From the NCBI GenBank assembly GCA_019163175.1, contig JAFLKN010000020.1, positions 116,843-180,842 on the forward strand: a stretch of DNA of 64,000 nt, given 5' to 3'. Shown here piece after piece: positions 54,609-63,712 of this stretch. This DNA comes from Prolixibacteraceae bacterium (GTDB lineage Bacteria > Bacteroidota > Bacteroidia > Bacteroidales > Prolixibacteraceae). The notes beneath the pieces are model-generated. The model did not search any database. It saw only the letters and a program-made list of their open reading frames with translations, and was not told where the DNA came from. How positions within the stretch are numbered: the stretch's first letter is position 1; each line of letters begins with the position of its first letter. The position numbers and the translations under genes were made by a program.

Positions 54609-55424
54609 TTAATTGCCTTTAGGTTTGCGTTCGCGGCTAAAAAGTAAGATTAGAAAGAGAGCAGCAACCGAAATCAATGCACTAATAATTAACTGGTTTG
54701 ATTTGTCACTTTGAACGAATGAAGTTTTTTGTATTTGATCCCAATACTGAATGCTGATTAAAACCAAGCCGTTGTTAATTGCATGGCCCAGAATACACAA
54801 ATAAATATTACGTGTTCTGAGCATTAAAATTCCCAAAACAAGACCCAGCACAAAGGTTGCCGGAAACTGCCATGGGTTTAGGTGAAACAAGGCAAATAAC
54901 AAGGCTGATATAAAAACTGCTGTGAATTTTGAATTGTTACGCATTAGTCCGTGCATAATAACCCCTCTGAAAATCATTTCTTCAATAACCGGAGCCATAA
55001 TTACAACTTTGAGGATGGCTCCGTAAATTCCATAATCGTTTTCGAAAATTTTATTGAACAATTCCCAGAACCAACTTGGTGGGGGTAAAACCTTGTCGAG
55101 TGCGATGTTTACTTCACCAATAAGGTTCTGTGCTGCCCAAAAGAAAAAAACGATAGGAATAAGAATCAGAAAATTAAATGATTTTGCTGGGAAAAGTTCT
55201 TTTAATTGCACGCCAGCCCTGCGGTAGGCATAATAGAATATGAAAATATTGGAGCCAACTCCCAATACAATTTTCTTGATCGGATTGTATAAATAATCGG
55301 TTCCATTGTAATAGTCGAGCAAAGCTAACGGAAAATCAATAATGGTTTGAATGAAGGTGTAAAGCACAATTAGATGAATTGCACCAAGAATAGTCGGATA
55401 ATGTTTTTTTTGCAGCTCGTTCAC
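54609..55424 (-). CDS. CPBP family intramembrane metalloprotease
   Basis: 271 aa from GTG 55424; no in-frame ATG lies upstream. About eight helices. The three CPBP (Abi) motifs are VIEEMIFRGVIMHGL, FALFHLNPWQFP and LGHAINNGLV, giving the Glu-Glu, His and His/Asn active-site set. Homologues process prenylated or membrane substrates, or bacteriocins. Substrate unknown. It stands between coaD and the SGNH/MBOAT pair. Confidence 0.88.
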   Translation of the reverse strand: MNELQKKHYPTILGAIHLIVLYTFIQTIIDFPLALLDYYNGTDYLYNPIKKIVLGVGSNIFIFYYAYRRAGVQLKELFPAKSFNFLILIPIVFFFWAAQNLIGEVNIALDKVLPPPSWFWELFNKIFENDYGIYGAILKVVIMAPVIEEMIFRGVIMHGLMRNNSKFTAVFISALLFALFHLNPWQFPATFVLGLVLGILMLRTRNIYLCILGHAINNGLVLISIQYWDQIQKTSFVQSDKSNQLIISALISVAALFLILLFSRERKPKGN

Positions 55425-55490
55425 TCTGTCATAATTTTAGAAAGCCTAAATTAATCTACTTTTCCGAATAGTTTAGTAACACGAAACGAA

Positions 55491-56450
55491 TTAGTTTGGT
55501 TTTATACTATCCAAACACATCTCTCTTTTTATCTCTTCGGCCAGCCAAACCGACATTTCTGCGGAGCCTTTGTCGTTTAGGTGACTGGCATCCATCCAGT
55601 TTGATTTGTCGTCGAAGATTGATTGTGGTGGAATAAGCAGTGGTGCTATGTTTTTATAATGCTCAGCATATTTCGGATATTTAAGCTTTGAACCCGAATC
55701 GGGTAGATAGACAAATACTAAAGGTATATTTTTAGCTTTAATCAGACTTGCCATTTTTTTGAGGTAAGCAAATGGGTAATTTAATTGTACTTTTTCTATT
55801 ATTTCCGGCTCTGTTTGCTGTAACCTTTTCATCCATCCCGATATGTTTTCATTCCACTCTATTTCGGAAACTGTTCTTTCTTCGGCAGCATAACCATGAG
55901 GTTCAAAATTCGGTTTCGGGTATTGTTTTCTGAAAATATATTTCGCCTTGAAATATTCGAGCCGAGCCGAGGCTCCATTAAAAAGATCAGAAAGATAATC
56001 ACGGTTGAATGGGGTAGGAGCCAATATTAAATCATCAGTTTGGGCCAGGTAAGGAAATATGTCATGGCTATTCTTCTCTTCATCTTCATGCACCTCAATA
56101 ATAATGAGTTTGGGTGATTTGAATTTCAGAAGCATTTTTAAAATAAGATATTCCATGTTCCTTCCGTATCTGCAATATCCAAGATTGGTTACAGGATTTT
56201 TCAATCCTATCAATTCTTCTGTCTTTTTATCCTGAAAAGCGTGTAATGTATGAGACGATCCAATCATTGCAACATCAATGGGAGTTGGGTTTTTGGCGAT
56301 TCGGTCGTAAATCCAAGCGCCGTGATTGTAGCAATCGTGTTCAATATAATGATAGGCAAACTCTTCCGAGTAAGGTAAAATGAACAATGTGACCAATGGA
56401 GTCGCCATCAAGCTAAAAAATAATGCTATTTTCAGGAGTATTTGTTTCAT
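55491..56450 (-). CDS. SGNH-like membrane-anchored protein paired with MBOAT
   Basis: 319 aa. One N-terminal helix (ILLKIALFFSLMATPLVTLFIL) and an SGNH/GDSL-hydrolase-like outer domain: VAMIGSSHTLHAF gives the serine block (Ser in GSSHT, about 64-66) and MDASHLNDKGSAEMS gives the C-terminal Asp-x-x-His. It lies three bases after the MBOAT gene. AlgI-AlgJ/X and DltB-DltD pairs share this layout, with the second protein taking the acyl group outside the membrane. The acceptor polymer is unknown. Confidence 0.78.
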   Translation of the reverse strand: MKQILLKIALFFSLMATPLVTLFILPYSEEFAYHYIEHDCYNHGAWIYDRIAKNPTPIDVAMIGSSHTLHAFQDKKTEELIGLKNPVTNLGYCRYGRNMEYLILKMLLKFKSPKLIIIEVHEDEEKNSHDIFPYLAQTDDLILAPTPFNRDYLSDLFNGASARLEYFKAKYIFRKQYPKPNFEPHGYAAEERTVSEIEWNENISGWMKRLQQTEPEIIEKVQLNYPFAYLKKMASLIKAKNIPLVFVYLPDSGSKLKYPKYAEHYKNIAPLLIPPQSIFDDKSNWMDASHLNDKGSAEMSVWLAEEIKREMCLDSIKPN

Positions 56451-56453
56451 GAC

Positions 56454-57893
56454 TTAAAATTGAAAATAGATAAATTGAGGAGCAGCGTTTAGAACTCCAA
56501 AAATCAAGATCGCAAAAGCCAAAATCAGGTAAATACTCCACCGCAAAACTGCTGTTCTTTTCTCAATTATTGTGTTGAAATCAGTTTGGTTGATAAGTAT
56601 CTCGAGGAAGATAAATATTGGGAAGCTAATTAAAAGTGAAATCATGGTTTCTCTGAATTCGCTGTTCTCGGCAAAATGCGAGGCTACCTCATGAATAAAA
56701 CCAAAACTCAGATTGAATTTGGAAAGAATAAATAAGCTTTGTTCGAGCGTATCGGCTCTGAAGAAAACCCATACTAAATTGGCTAGTAAAAATGTAGAAA
56801 TCAATCCGATCCATGAAAGTTTACGGGGCAGAGTTACAAATTTCGAAATCAAATACTCACAAACTAAAAATAGTCCATGCAGAAAACCCCAGATTACAAA
56901 AGTCATTGAAGCGCCGTGCCACAAACCTGAGATGGTGAAAGTGAGTAGAATATTAAACATCCATCGGCTTTGCGAAACGCGATTTCCGCCTAAGGGAATA
57001 TATATGTAATCCCGAAACCAGGTGGAAAGGGAAATGTGCCACCGATGCCAAAATTCTCTAAAACTTTTTGACAGATAAGGGGTCCTGAAGTTTTGCATCA
57101 GGTCGAATCCAAGTAAACGTGCAGAACCAATTGCAATATCAGAATAGCCCGAAAAGTCGCAATAGATTTGAAATCCGAACAAGAAGGTTGCGGCCAAAAG
57201 TACCGTTCCGTCAAACTTTTCAGGAGAGTTATAAACATGATCTACAAAATACGCTAACCGATCAGCAATCACCATTTTCTTGAATAGGCCGTATAAAATA
57301 AAACGAAAGCCTGAAACTAAATGTTCCTGCTTAAATGAACGTGCTTTTAAAAATTGAGGTAAGAGGTCAGCTGCTCTTTCAATGGGCCCTGCAACCAATT
57401 GTGGGAAGAAAGATACAAAGGTCATGAACGAAATGAAATCATTGGTTGGTTTAATCTTTCCACGATAAATATCAATCGAGTAACTCAATGACTGAAAAGT
57501 GTAAAAACTTATTCCGACGGGTAAAATTATTTGAAGTGTTTTATGGTTGGCTTGAAATCCAAATTGTTGAATCAGATTGGCAAATGTGTCGGTGAAAAAG
57601 TTGAAATACTTAAAAAATCCGAGCATCCCCAGATTAATTAACATACATAACCGGAGTAAATGAAGCTTTTTTTGCTTGTCAGTTTGCTCAAAAATTGCCC
57701 TTCCCAGGAAAAAATCGACAGAAGAACTGATGAAGATAAGTGTTAGAAATCGGGCATCCCACCACCCGTAAAAGCAATAGCTTGCAACAAATAAAAGTAG
57801 ATTTTGCCATTTAAAATTCTTCCGCAAAAGCCACCAGTATAGCACAAATACTATTGAAATGAAATAAAAGTAAGTGAGTGAATTAAACAGCAT
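56454..57893 (-). CDS. MBOAT family O-acyltransferase (AlgI/DltB-like)
   Basis: 479 aa with about eleven helices. The MBOAT active-site histidine is in ISGLWHGASMTFVIWG (about 311-326); FREFWHRWHISLSTWFRDY carries the second conserved His and the cytosolic loop. These enzymes pass acyl groups across or at the membrane to polysaccharides or teichoic acids. With the SGNH partner downstream it probably modifies an exported glycan. No polymer synthesis genes are in view. Confidence 0.92.
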   Translation of the reverse strand: MLFNSLTYFYFISIVFVLYWWLLRKNFKWQNLLLFVASYCFYGWWDARFLTLIFISSSVDFFLGRAIFEQTDKQKKLHLLRLCMLINLGMLGFFKYFNFFTDTFANLIQQFGFQANHKTLQIILPVGISFYTFQSLSYSIDIYRGKIKPTNDFISFMTFVSFFPQLVAGPIERAADLLPQFLKARSFKQEHLVSGFRFILYGLFKKMVIADRLAYFVDHVYNSPEKFDGTVLLAATFLFGFQIYCDFSGYSDIAIGSARLLGFDLMQNFRTPYLSKSFREFWHRWHISLSTWFRDYIYIPLGGNRVSQSRWMFNILLTFTISGLWHGASMTFVIWGFLHGLFLVCEYLISKFVTLPRKLSWIGLISTFLLANLVWVFFRADTLEQSLFILSKFNLSFGFIHEVASHFAENSEFRETMISLLISFPIFIFLEILINQTDFNTIIEKRTAVLRWSIYLILAFAILIFGVLNAAPQFIYFQF

Positions 57894-58010
57894 TTAACTG
57901 AGACATGGGTTTAAACGAAGATATTTTTTTCTTCCAATGAATAATGAAATGGACTTAGATATTTTTAAACAATAACCTGTTGAAATTTAATTAAAAAACT
58001 TCTGAAAGTA

Positions 58011-58042
58011 TTTGATTTTGTAAATAAAATGTACTTATTTTG
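58011..58042 (+). promoter_or_regulatory. Ribosomal-protein operon promoter
   Basis: TTTG at 58011-58014, a 20-base spacer and TTATTTTG at 58035-58042 (one mismatch from TAnnTTTG) lie 44 bases before rpmB. Confidence 0.5.
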
Positions 58043-58086
58043 CGGACTGTTTGAAAAATGTGAGATTCTGATTAAAAAATAAGACA

Positions 58087-58329
58087 ATGTCAAGAGTTTG
58101 TCAAGTAACCGGTAAAAAAGTGATGGTGGGAAATAATGTTTCTCACTCAAAGCGTAGAACAAAACGGAAGTTTCTTCCTAACCTGTTCAAAAAGAAGTTC
58201 TATCTACCTGAAGAAGATCGTTGGATCTCGTTAACTGTTTCAGCTAACGGAATTCGTACCATCAACAAAAACGGATTGAACGCTGCATTGAAAAGTGCAA
58301 AGGAAAAAGGTTTTATAACAACTATTTAA
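58087..58329 (+). CDS. rpmB: 50S ribosomal protein L28
   Basis: 80 aa, starting [21 protein letters not shown] with the conserved [15 protein letters not shown]. Only one cysteine of the L28 zinc ribbon is present, so this is a zinc-free form. It leads the rpmB-rpmG-DUF4295 operon. Confidence 0.97.
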   Translation: MSRVCQVTGKKVMVGNNVSHSKRRTKRKFLPNLFKKKFYLPEEDRWISLTVSANGIRTINKNGLNAALKSAKEKGFITTI

Positions 58330-58340
58330 AGCTTTAAGAG

Positions 58341-58523
58341 ATGGCTAAGAAAGGTAATAGAATTCAGGTAATCATGGAATGTACCGAACAAAAGACAAGT
58401 GGGGTTCCCGGAACTTCACGGTACATCACCACCAAAAACAGGAAAAATACTCCTGAACGTTTGGAAAAAAAGAAATACAATGCTAACTTAAAGCGAGTTA
58501 CTGTACACCGCGAAATTAAATAA
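58341..58523 (+). CDS. rpmG: 50S ribosomal protein L33
   Basis: 60 aa, starting [17 protein letters not shown] and containing [22 protein letters not shown]. Only one cysteine remains, so it lacks the zinc ribbon. It lies eleven bases after rpmB. Confidence 0.97.
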   Translation: MAKKGNRIQVIMECTEQKTSGVPGTSRYITTKNRKNTPERLEKKKYNANLKRVTVHREIK

Positions 58524-58531
58524 GAAATAGT

Positions 58532-58684
58532 ATGGCAAAGAAAGTAGTTGCATCATTACAAAAAGGTGCCGGTAAAGGTCACGCAAAAGTGGTAAGAATG
58601 GTTAAATCCGAAAAAACCGGTGCGTACATTTTTCAGGAAGAAATTATTCCGAATGATAATGTAAAGGAATATTTTAAGAAGTAG
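58532..58684 (+). CDS. DUF4295 small ribosome-associated protein
   Basis: 50 aa, starting MAKKVVASLQKGAGKGHAKV and ending NDNVKEYFKK, highly basic. DUF4295 proteins follow rpmB-rpmG throughout Bacteroidota; the position and basic charge suggest a ribosomal or ribosome-associated protein. It lies eight bases after rpmG and just before a strong terminator. Confidence 0.92.
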   Translation: MAKKVVASLQKGAGKGHAKVVRMVKSEKTGAYIFQEEIIPNDNVKEYFKK

Positions 58685-58702
58685 ACCAAATTTTCTCTAT
58701 AG

Positions 58703-58736
58703 AAAAAAGCTTTCATCTCTGATGAAGGCTTTTTTT
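58703..58736 (+). terminator. rpmB-rpmG-DUF4295 terminator
   Basis: AAAAGCTTTCATC (58705-58717) pairs with GATGAAGGCTTTT (58721-58733), with one G-U pair, and is followed by more T's. Confidence 0.85.
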
Positions 58737-58845
58737 ATTAATTTTTGATTGTTTTGTTTCCCGGCAGAGTTGCGATATCGTTTGGGTGTAATGCCTGTCG
58801 AACCATTTTATATTACTAAATTGCAGCCCTTTAAATTGTGTGATT

Positions 58846-59796
58846 ATGGGTATTTTTGGAATTTTTAATAGCAAGAAAAAAGAAAGCCTTGATCAAGGGC
58901 TTGCAAAGACCAAAGAAAGTGTTTTTACAAAGATTAGCCGCGCCATAATTGGGAAAGCCAAAGTTGATGATGAGGTGTTGGATAATTTGGAAGAAATCCT
59001 GATTTCTTCTGATGTTGGCGTAGATACAACCCTTAAAATCATCGAGCGCATAGAAAAGCGTGTGGCAGCTGATAAATACATGGGAACTTCCGAATTGAAT
59101 TCCATGTTAAAAGAAGAAATTACTAGTTTATTGGAAGAAAATAATAGCAATGATATTGCCGATTTTGATTTACCTGCCAGCAGCGACCCTTATGTCATTA
59201 TGGTTGTTGGGGTGAATGGAGTTGGAAAAACTACTACTATCGGAAAATTGGCTTATAACTTTAAGGCAGCTGGCAAAAAAGTTGTTTTGGGTGCTGCAGA
59301 TACTTTTAGAGCTGCTGCTATCGATCAACTTCAGATTTGGGCTGATCGCGTTCAGGTACCGTTGGTAAAGCAGGGAATGGGTGCCGATCCGGCTTCTGTT
59401 GCTTACGATACGCTTGCGTCAGCCAAAGCGCAGGGTGCAGATGTCGTGATTATTGATACTGCTGGTCGCTTGCACAATAAAGTTAACCTGATGAATGAGT
59501 TAAGCAAAATAAAATCAGTGATGAAAAAAGTCGTGCCCGATGCACCTCACGAAGTTTTGCTTATTCTTGACGGCTCAACCGGACAAAATGCATTTGAACA
59601 AGCCAAACAATTTACCAAAGCTACAGAAGTTACGGCATTGGCTTTAACGAAACTGGATGGTACAGCCAAGGGTGGTGTAGTTATTGGTATTTCTGATCAG
59701 TTTAAAATTCCTGTAAAATACATCGGAATAGGAGAGAAGATGGACGATTTGCAGATATTCAGGAGGAAGGAATTTGTAGAGTCGCTATTTTCTTAG
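58846..59796 (+). CDS. ftsY: Signal recognition particle receptor FtsY
   Basis: 316 aa from ATG 58846; a GTG two codons upstream is possible. A short N-terminal basic tail, the four-helix N domain and the GTPase G domain: GVNGVGKTTTIGKLA (G1), DTFRAAAIDQL, DTAGRLHNK (G3) and TKLDGTAKGG. It docks ribosome-SRP complexes at the membrane. The long acidic A domain of E. coli is missing, as is usual in Bacteroidota. Confidence 0.96.
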   Translation: MGIFGIFNSKKKESLDQGLAKTKESVFTKISRAIIGKAKVDDEVLDNLEEILISSDVGVDTTLKIIERIEKRVAADKYMGTSELNSMLKEEITSLLEENNSNDIADFDLPASSDPYVIMVVGVNGVGKTTTIGKLAYNFKAAGKKVVLGAADTFRAAAIDQLQIWADRVQVPLVKQGMGADPASVAYDTLASAKAQGADVVIIDTAGRLHNKVNLMNELSKIKSVMKKVVPDAPHEVLLILDGSTGQNAFEQAKQFTKATEVTALALTKLDGTAKGGVVIGISDQFKIPVKYIGIGEKMDDLQIFRRKEFVESLFS

Positions 59797-59826
59797 TTCG
59801 AAGTTTCAAGTTTCAGGTTCTAAGTT
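59797..59826. repeat. AAGTTTC-type quasi-repeat after ftsY
   Basis: TTCGAAGTTTCAAGTTTCAG plus GTTCTAAGTT begins directly after the ftsY stop. It is the same low-complexity wording as at 16924-17044 and 33462-33545. Confidence 0.4.
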
Positions 59827-59860
59827 GGGGGTACGAAGATTTGAGATTGAATAATATTAA

Positions 59861-59930
59861 TTAACCGCATAGGCACATAGTTCACATAGAAAAACTTAAT
59901 CATGTGGCCTATGTGCCTATGTGGTTTAAC
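59861..59930. repeat. CTATGTG-type palindromic element, copy A
   Basis: The left arm TTAACCGCATAGGCACATAG (59861-59880) and the right arm CTATGTGCCTATGTGGTTTA (59909-59928) are near-perfect reverse complements; the pairing continues inward as TTCACAT and ATGTGG. It ends eleven bases before the rimO ATG. Related copies are at 19831-19937 and, as a half, at 18936-18964. Confidence 0.65.
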
Positions 59931-59940
59931 AAATCAGGAA

Positions 59941-61239
59941 ATGAAGAAACAAAAAATAAATGTAGTGACTTTAGGTTGCTCAAAAAACTTAGTTGATTCA
60001 GAAGTGCTGCTCAGTCAACTTTCTATGGATGGGTTTGATGTGGTACACGATTCGAACGATACCGATTCTGATATAGTGGTGATCAATACCTGTGGATTCA
60101 TTCATGATGCAAAAGAGGAGTCGGTAAATACCATCATGCAGTTTGTTGGAGCTAAAGGTCGCGGTGATATTGAAAAATTATATGTGATGGGCTGTTTGTC
60201 CGAACGCTATAAGCTGGACCTTGAAAAGGAAGTTCCTGAAGTTGATCGTTTTTTTGGGAAATTCGACATGAAAGCAGTTGTGTCGGAACTCAAAGCAACC
60301 TATCGTCCCGAATTTATTTATGAGAGGAAGATAACAACACCATCGCATTTCGCATATCTTAAGATTTCTGAAGGTTGTAACCGGGTTTGTGCGTTTTGTG
60401 CTATTCCGGGAATGACGGGTAAGCATAAATCTAAATCAATCGAAGAATTGGTGAAAGAAGCAAAATATCTGGCCAAGAATGGAGTAAAAGAAATATTACT
60501 GATTGCTCAGGATTTGTCGTACTATGGTATCGATTTATACGGAAAGAGCATGTTGTCCGAATTGATACAAAAAATTGCCGAAATTGAAGGAATAGTTTGG
60601 ATTCGTTTGCATTATTTGTATCCGACTAAATTTCCGATGGATATTTTGCCTTTGTTTCAGACGGTGCCTAAACTTTGTAAATATATTGATATTCCGCTTC
60701 AGCACAGTTCAAACAATGTGCTAAAACACATGTTGCGCCATGTAACTACCGAAGAAACTGAAGCTTTACTTATGAAAATAAAGGAAGCAGTTCCTGGAAT
60801 AGCCATACGAACAACCATGTTGATTGGTCATCCGGGTGAAACCGATGAAGATTTTGAACAGTTGAAAAGCTTTGTTTCGAAACATCGTTTTGATCGTTTG
60901 GGTGCTTTTACATACTCGCACGAGGAGGGAACATACGGTTATCAAAAGTACAATGATGATGTTCCGGAAGAGATTAAACAAGCTCGTCAGGAAGAATTGA
61001 TGAGTATTCAGGAAATTATCTCGTCGCAATTAAATTCTGAAAAAGTAGGTAAAACTCTGCAGGTTATTATTGATCGTGAGGATGAGGAATTTTATGTTGG
61101 ACGTACTGAATTTGATTCGCCTGAGGTGGATGGAGAAGTGTTGATTGGCAAAGAAATTCAATTGAAAAAGGGTCAGTTTGTCCAAGTTGAAATAACCGGC
61201 TCCGAAGAGTTTGACTTGTATGGTTCGGTGAAGTTATAA
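59941..61239 (+). CDS. rimO: Ribosomal protein S12 methylthiotransferase RimO
   Basis: 432 aa from ATG 59941. The open frame runs upstream to 59902 through the palindromic repeat, so that extension is not counted as coding. N-terminal UPF0004 domain with cysteines in TLGCSKNLVDSE, NTCGFIHDAKEES and VMGCLSERY; radical-SAM domain with CNRVCAFC (about 146-153); C-terminal TRAM domain ending EFDLYGSVKL. It adds a methylthio group to an aspartate of S12. IPGMTGKHKSK distinguishes RimO from MiaB-type relatives. Confidence 0.95.
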   Translation: MKKQKINVVTLGCSKNLVDSEVLLSQLSMDGFDVVHDSNDTDSDIVVINTCGFIHDAKEESVNTIMQFVGAKGRGDIEKLYVMGCLSERYKLDLEKEVPEVDRFFGKFDMKAVVSELKATYRPEFIYERKITTPSHFAYLKISEGCNRVCAFCAIPGMTGKHKSKSIEELVKEAKYLAKNGVKEILLIAQDLSYYGIDLYGKSMLSELIQKIAEIEGIVWIRLHYLYPTKFPMDILPLFQTVPKLCKYIDIPLQHSSNNVLKHMLRHVTTEETEALLMKIKEAVPGIAIRTTMLIGHPGETDEDFEQLKSFVSKHRFDRLGAFTYSHEEGTYGYQKYNDDVPEEIKQARQEELMSIQEIISSQLNSEKVGKTLQVIIDREDEEFYVGRTEFDSPEVDGEVLIGKEIQLKKGQFVQVEITGSEEFDLYGSVKL

Positions 61240-61276
61240 TGCCTTTTTAGTATTTCAATTACGATAGGATTAAAGT

Positions 61277-61325
61277 GATTTCAGGCAGATAAGTAGTTAG
61301 CTTTCTGCCTGAAATCTTTTTTTTT
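61277..61325 (+). terminator. rimO terminator
   Basis: GATTTCAGGCAG (61277-61288) pairs perfectly with CTGCCTGAAATC (61305-61316), followed by nine T's. It touches the stop of the convergent nucleotidyltransferase gene. Confidence 0.9.
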
Positions 61326-62214
61326 ACCATAGTTTTGCAGGATAAATTCCCTGATCGGTAAGCTTCTGAATTTGTTCGATTACATAGGGTTTGTCTTCTT
61401 TATAAGTAACTCCAAACCAAGGGGAGTCTGCAGTTAAAACATCAACGCTGGCTTGTCCCTTTAAAATCATTTCAAAAACAACAAATGGAATGTAAAATTC
61501 CGATTTTGGCAGATGAATGTTATCAATTAGAAATTCGATGAATTGGGTTTCGATATTTTGAAAAATAGAAGGATGAAATCCCCAGAAATTCATCGAAACA
61601 ATTTCATTTCCTGTTAACTCACCAGTTTCTGATTCGCATAATATATGCTCGCCTTCTTGTTTTATTTTATGCGTTTCTGTAATTTTTGTCAATTGCTGAT
61701 CAGCATTAGTGACACAAATTCCTCTTGAAACGGAGCCAAATTCTGAAAGAGTATTGTTTAGCTGGTAACCTACCATTGCATATTTTTTAGGATCGGTCAA
61801 TTTTCTTAGGTATTCTGCAATAACCTGATAGGCTTCGGCACCATAAAAATCGTCTGCATTAATAGCTGCAAAAGGTTCGTTTATGACATCTTTCGCCATA
61901 AGTACTGCATGGCCTGTTCCCCATGGCTTTTCACGCCCTTCAGGAAGTTTAAAACCTTCGGGGAGTTTATTCGTTTCCTGAAAAACATATTCAAGCTCAA
62001 TCTTTCCTGCCAATTTTGGTTCGAAACGTGCTTTAAAATCGTCTGCAAAACTTTCACGAATTACAAATACAACTTTGCCAAATCCGGCACGAATAGCATC
62101 AAAAATTGAATATTCCAGAATAGTTTCTCCGTTTGGACCCACAGGTTCAACCTGTTTGAGCCCGCCAAAACGACTGCCCATTCCGGCAGCTAAGATCAAT
62201 AGGGTTGGTTTCAT
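61324..62214 (-). CDS. Sugar-phosphate nucleotidyltransferase family protein
   Basis: 296 aa. The N-terminal pyrophosphorylase motif ILAAGMGSRFGGLKQVEPVG (about 7-26) binds the nucleotide; INADDFYG (about 119) holds the metal-binding aspartate. The C-terminal hexapeptide domain of GlmU-type enzymes is missing. Members of this group activate a sugar-1-phosphate with NTP; sugar and base are unknown. No sugar kinase is adjacent. It converges on rimO. Confidence 0.85.
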   Translation of the reverse strand: MKPTLLILAAGMGSRFGGLKQVEPVGPNGETILEYSIFDAIRAGFGKVVFVIRESFADDFKARFEPKLAGKIELEYVFQETNKLPEGFKLPEGREKPWGTGHAVLMAKDVINEPFAAINADDFYGAEAYQVIAEYLRKLTDPKKYAMVGYQLNNTLSEFGSVSRGICVTNADQQLTKITETHKIKQEGEHILCESETGELTGNEIVSMNFWGFHPSIFQNIETQFIEFLIDNIHLPKSEFYIPFVVFEMILKGQASVDVLTADSPWFGVTYKEDKPYVIEQIQKLTDQGIYPAKLW

Positions 62215-62331
62215 TATCTATATTATTTGACTTTCTTATAAAATTAGAATGCAAAAATACTTATTTATCCTAACCCTTGCTGAAGTTTATCTGATTTGGA
62301 TAAACAAATAAAGTGTAGATATGGAAACAAT

Positions 62332-62360
62332 AAAAAAGGAGACCTATTTTGATCTCCTTT
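62332..62360 (-). terminator. MFS transporter terminator
   Basis: AAAGGAGA (62335-62342) pairs with TCTCCTTT (62353-62360). Read on the minus strand it is followed by a T-run, 26 bases after the transporter stop. Confidence 0.75.
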
Positions 62361-62386
62361 CTTGTGCTACTAGAAATTCAAATTTC

Positions 62387-63712
62387 TTATTTTTTCTGAG
62401 TCCGAGCTTTAATTATGATGTAAAGAAAGATAAATGCAACAATCAGTATAACGGGCAGTACCGCCATGTTTCGAAGGGTGATTTGTGGCCCCGAAGTTTC
62501 AATTGACTTACCCATAATTGGCAATACCATAGATGTGGCCACGAAACCTGCACCACCCAGAATTGACATCCCAAGAGCTCCGCTTTTGGGTACATATTCG
62601 GATGTTACACCAATCATGGTTGGCCAGAAATAACAGACACCGACCGCAAAAACTGCTGCAGCCAGAACTGTCATAACAGGACCTTCTGCAATGCTAAGGA
62701 ACAATAAACCTGCAACAGCAAATACCGCTGAACCCAAGAGTACGCCAGTTGGATTTAAACGATGTATCAAACCCCCGGCAAAGAAACGTCCGACAGCCAT
62801 AATTCCGGTCACTACTGCAAGAATTATCATAGGTCCTATTCCATTTTTGGCAAGAAGTGCATTAATCCATTGTGTGGTTCCTAATTCTGTTGATGCAGTA
62901 AGCAACATGCAAAAGAAGATAAATGGGAACAGCAATGTAATTTTATTTATGAACTGGCCTTCGATTACAATGAAAACGGCAACTACACCAACAATTATAA
63001 AGGGCAATGTATTATTTGAAGTAATAAGTTCAGAAATAGTTGGTACAGTTGCTACCAAAATCATAAAAATTACAGCAAGGGTTATTGTAATTGGAGCGCC
63101 TACATTCCGCATCATTTCTTTATAGCTTACCCCTGTTGATACACGTTCCGTTTCAGGAATTTTCTGACCAAAAAATAAGAAGCCATAAATTGCCAGAGGA
63201 ATAAATAGCATACTAACCAATATCTGCCATGGTAAATTCAAGTTATCCATTATTAATGTTGCCAGAAGACTTCCGATTACAATTCCACCAGGGAACCAAA
63301 CATGAAACCTGTTCAACATCTTGGTCTTATTGTTTGGGAATAAAGTTGCAATAAGTGGATTGCACGCTGCTTCAACACTACCATTTCCGAACCCGATAAA
63401 AACATTGGCAATAAATAAAGAAGTCATATCTTTTGCCAGAAGTAAAAGAATTATTCCAATGAAATGCATCCCAAAGGCTAACCAGATAATAGTTCTGGTT
63501 TTTACAATATCGATAATAAAACCACCTGCAAACATGGCTACTGCAAAACCCCAAAAAGCTGGTCCAAAGGCATATCCAATTTGCTCTTTGGTTAATCCAT
63601 AATCGGTATTAAAAACGCCTTCAATTTTCGCTCTGATTGCGAAAGTGATTGCTGTAACTAATAGAGCCAGACAGGCTGCAATAAAAAGTCTTTTTTGATT
63701 TACATTTTTCAT
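62387..63712 (-). CDS. MFS transporter
   Basis: 441 aa with twelve predicted helices, the standard major facilitator layout. The first cytosolic loop region reads FGPAFWGFAVAMFAGGFIID followed by VKTRTIIW, and a second basic loop FPNNKTKMLNRFHVWFPGG is near the middle of the N-half. NGSVEAACNPLIATLFPN resembles the sugar:proton (FucP-like) group, but not enough to name a substrate. It shares direction with the nucleotidyltransferase but has its own terminator. Confidence 0.85.
   Translation of the reverse strand: MKNVNQKRLFIAACLALLVTAITFAIRAKIEGVFNTDYGLTKEQIGYAFGPAFWGFAVAMFAGGFIIDIVKTRTIIWLAFGMHFIGIILLLLAKDMTSLFIANVFIGFGNGSVEAACNPLIATLFPNNKTKMLNRFHVWFPGGIVIGSLLATLIMDNLNLPWQILVSMLFIPLAIYGFLFFGQKIPETERVSTGVSYKEMMRNVGAPITITLAVIFMILVATVPTISELITSNNTLPFIIVGVVAVFIVIEGQFINKITLLFPFIFFCMLLTASTELGTTQWINALLAKNGIGPMIILAVVTGIMAVGRFFAGGLIHRLNPTGVLLGSAVFAVAGLLFLSIAEGPVMTVLAAAVFAVGVCYFWPTMIGVTSEYVPKSGALGMSILGGAGFVATSMVLPIMGKSIETSGPQITLRNMAVLPVILIVAFIFLYIIIKARTQKK

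Noticed and set aside
59902..59940. Upstream extension of rimO
   Set aside because: These codons lie in the CTATGTG repeat; the family start is at the ATG at 59941.
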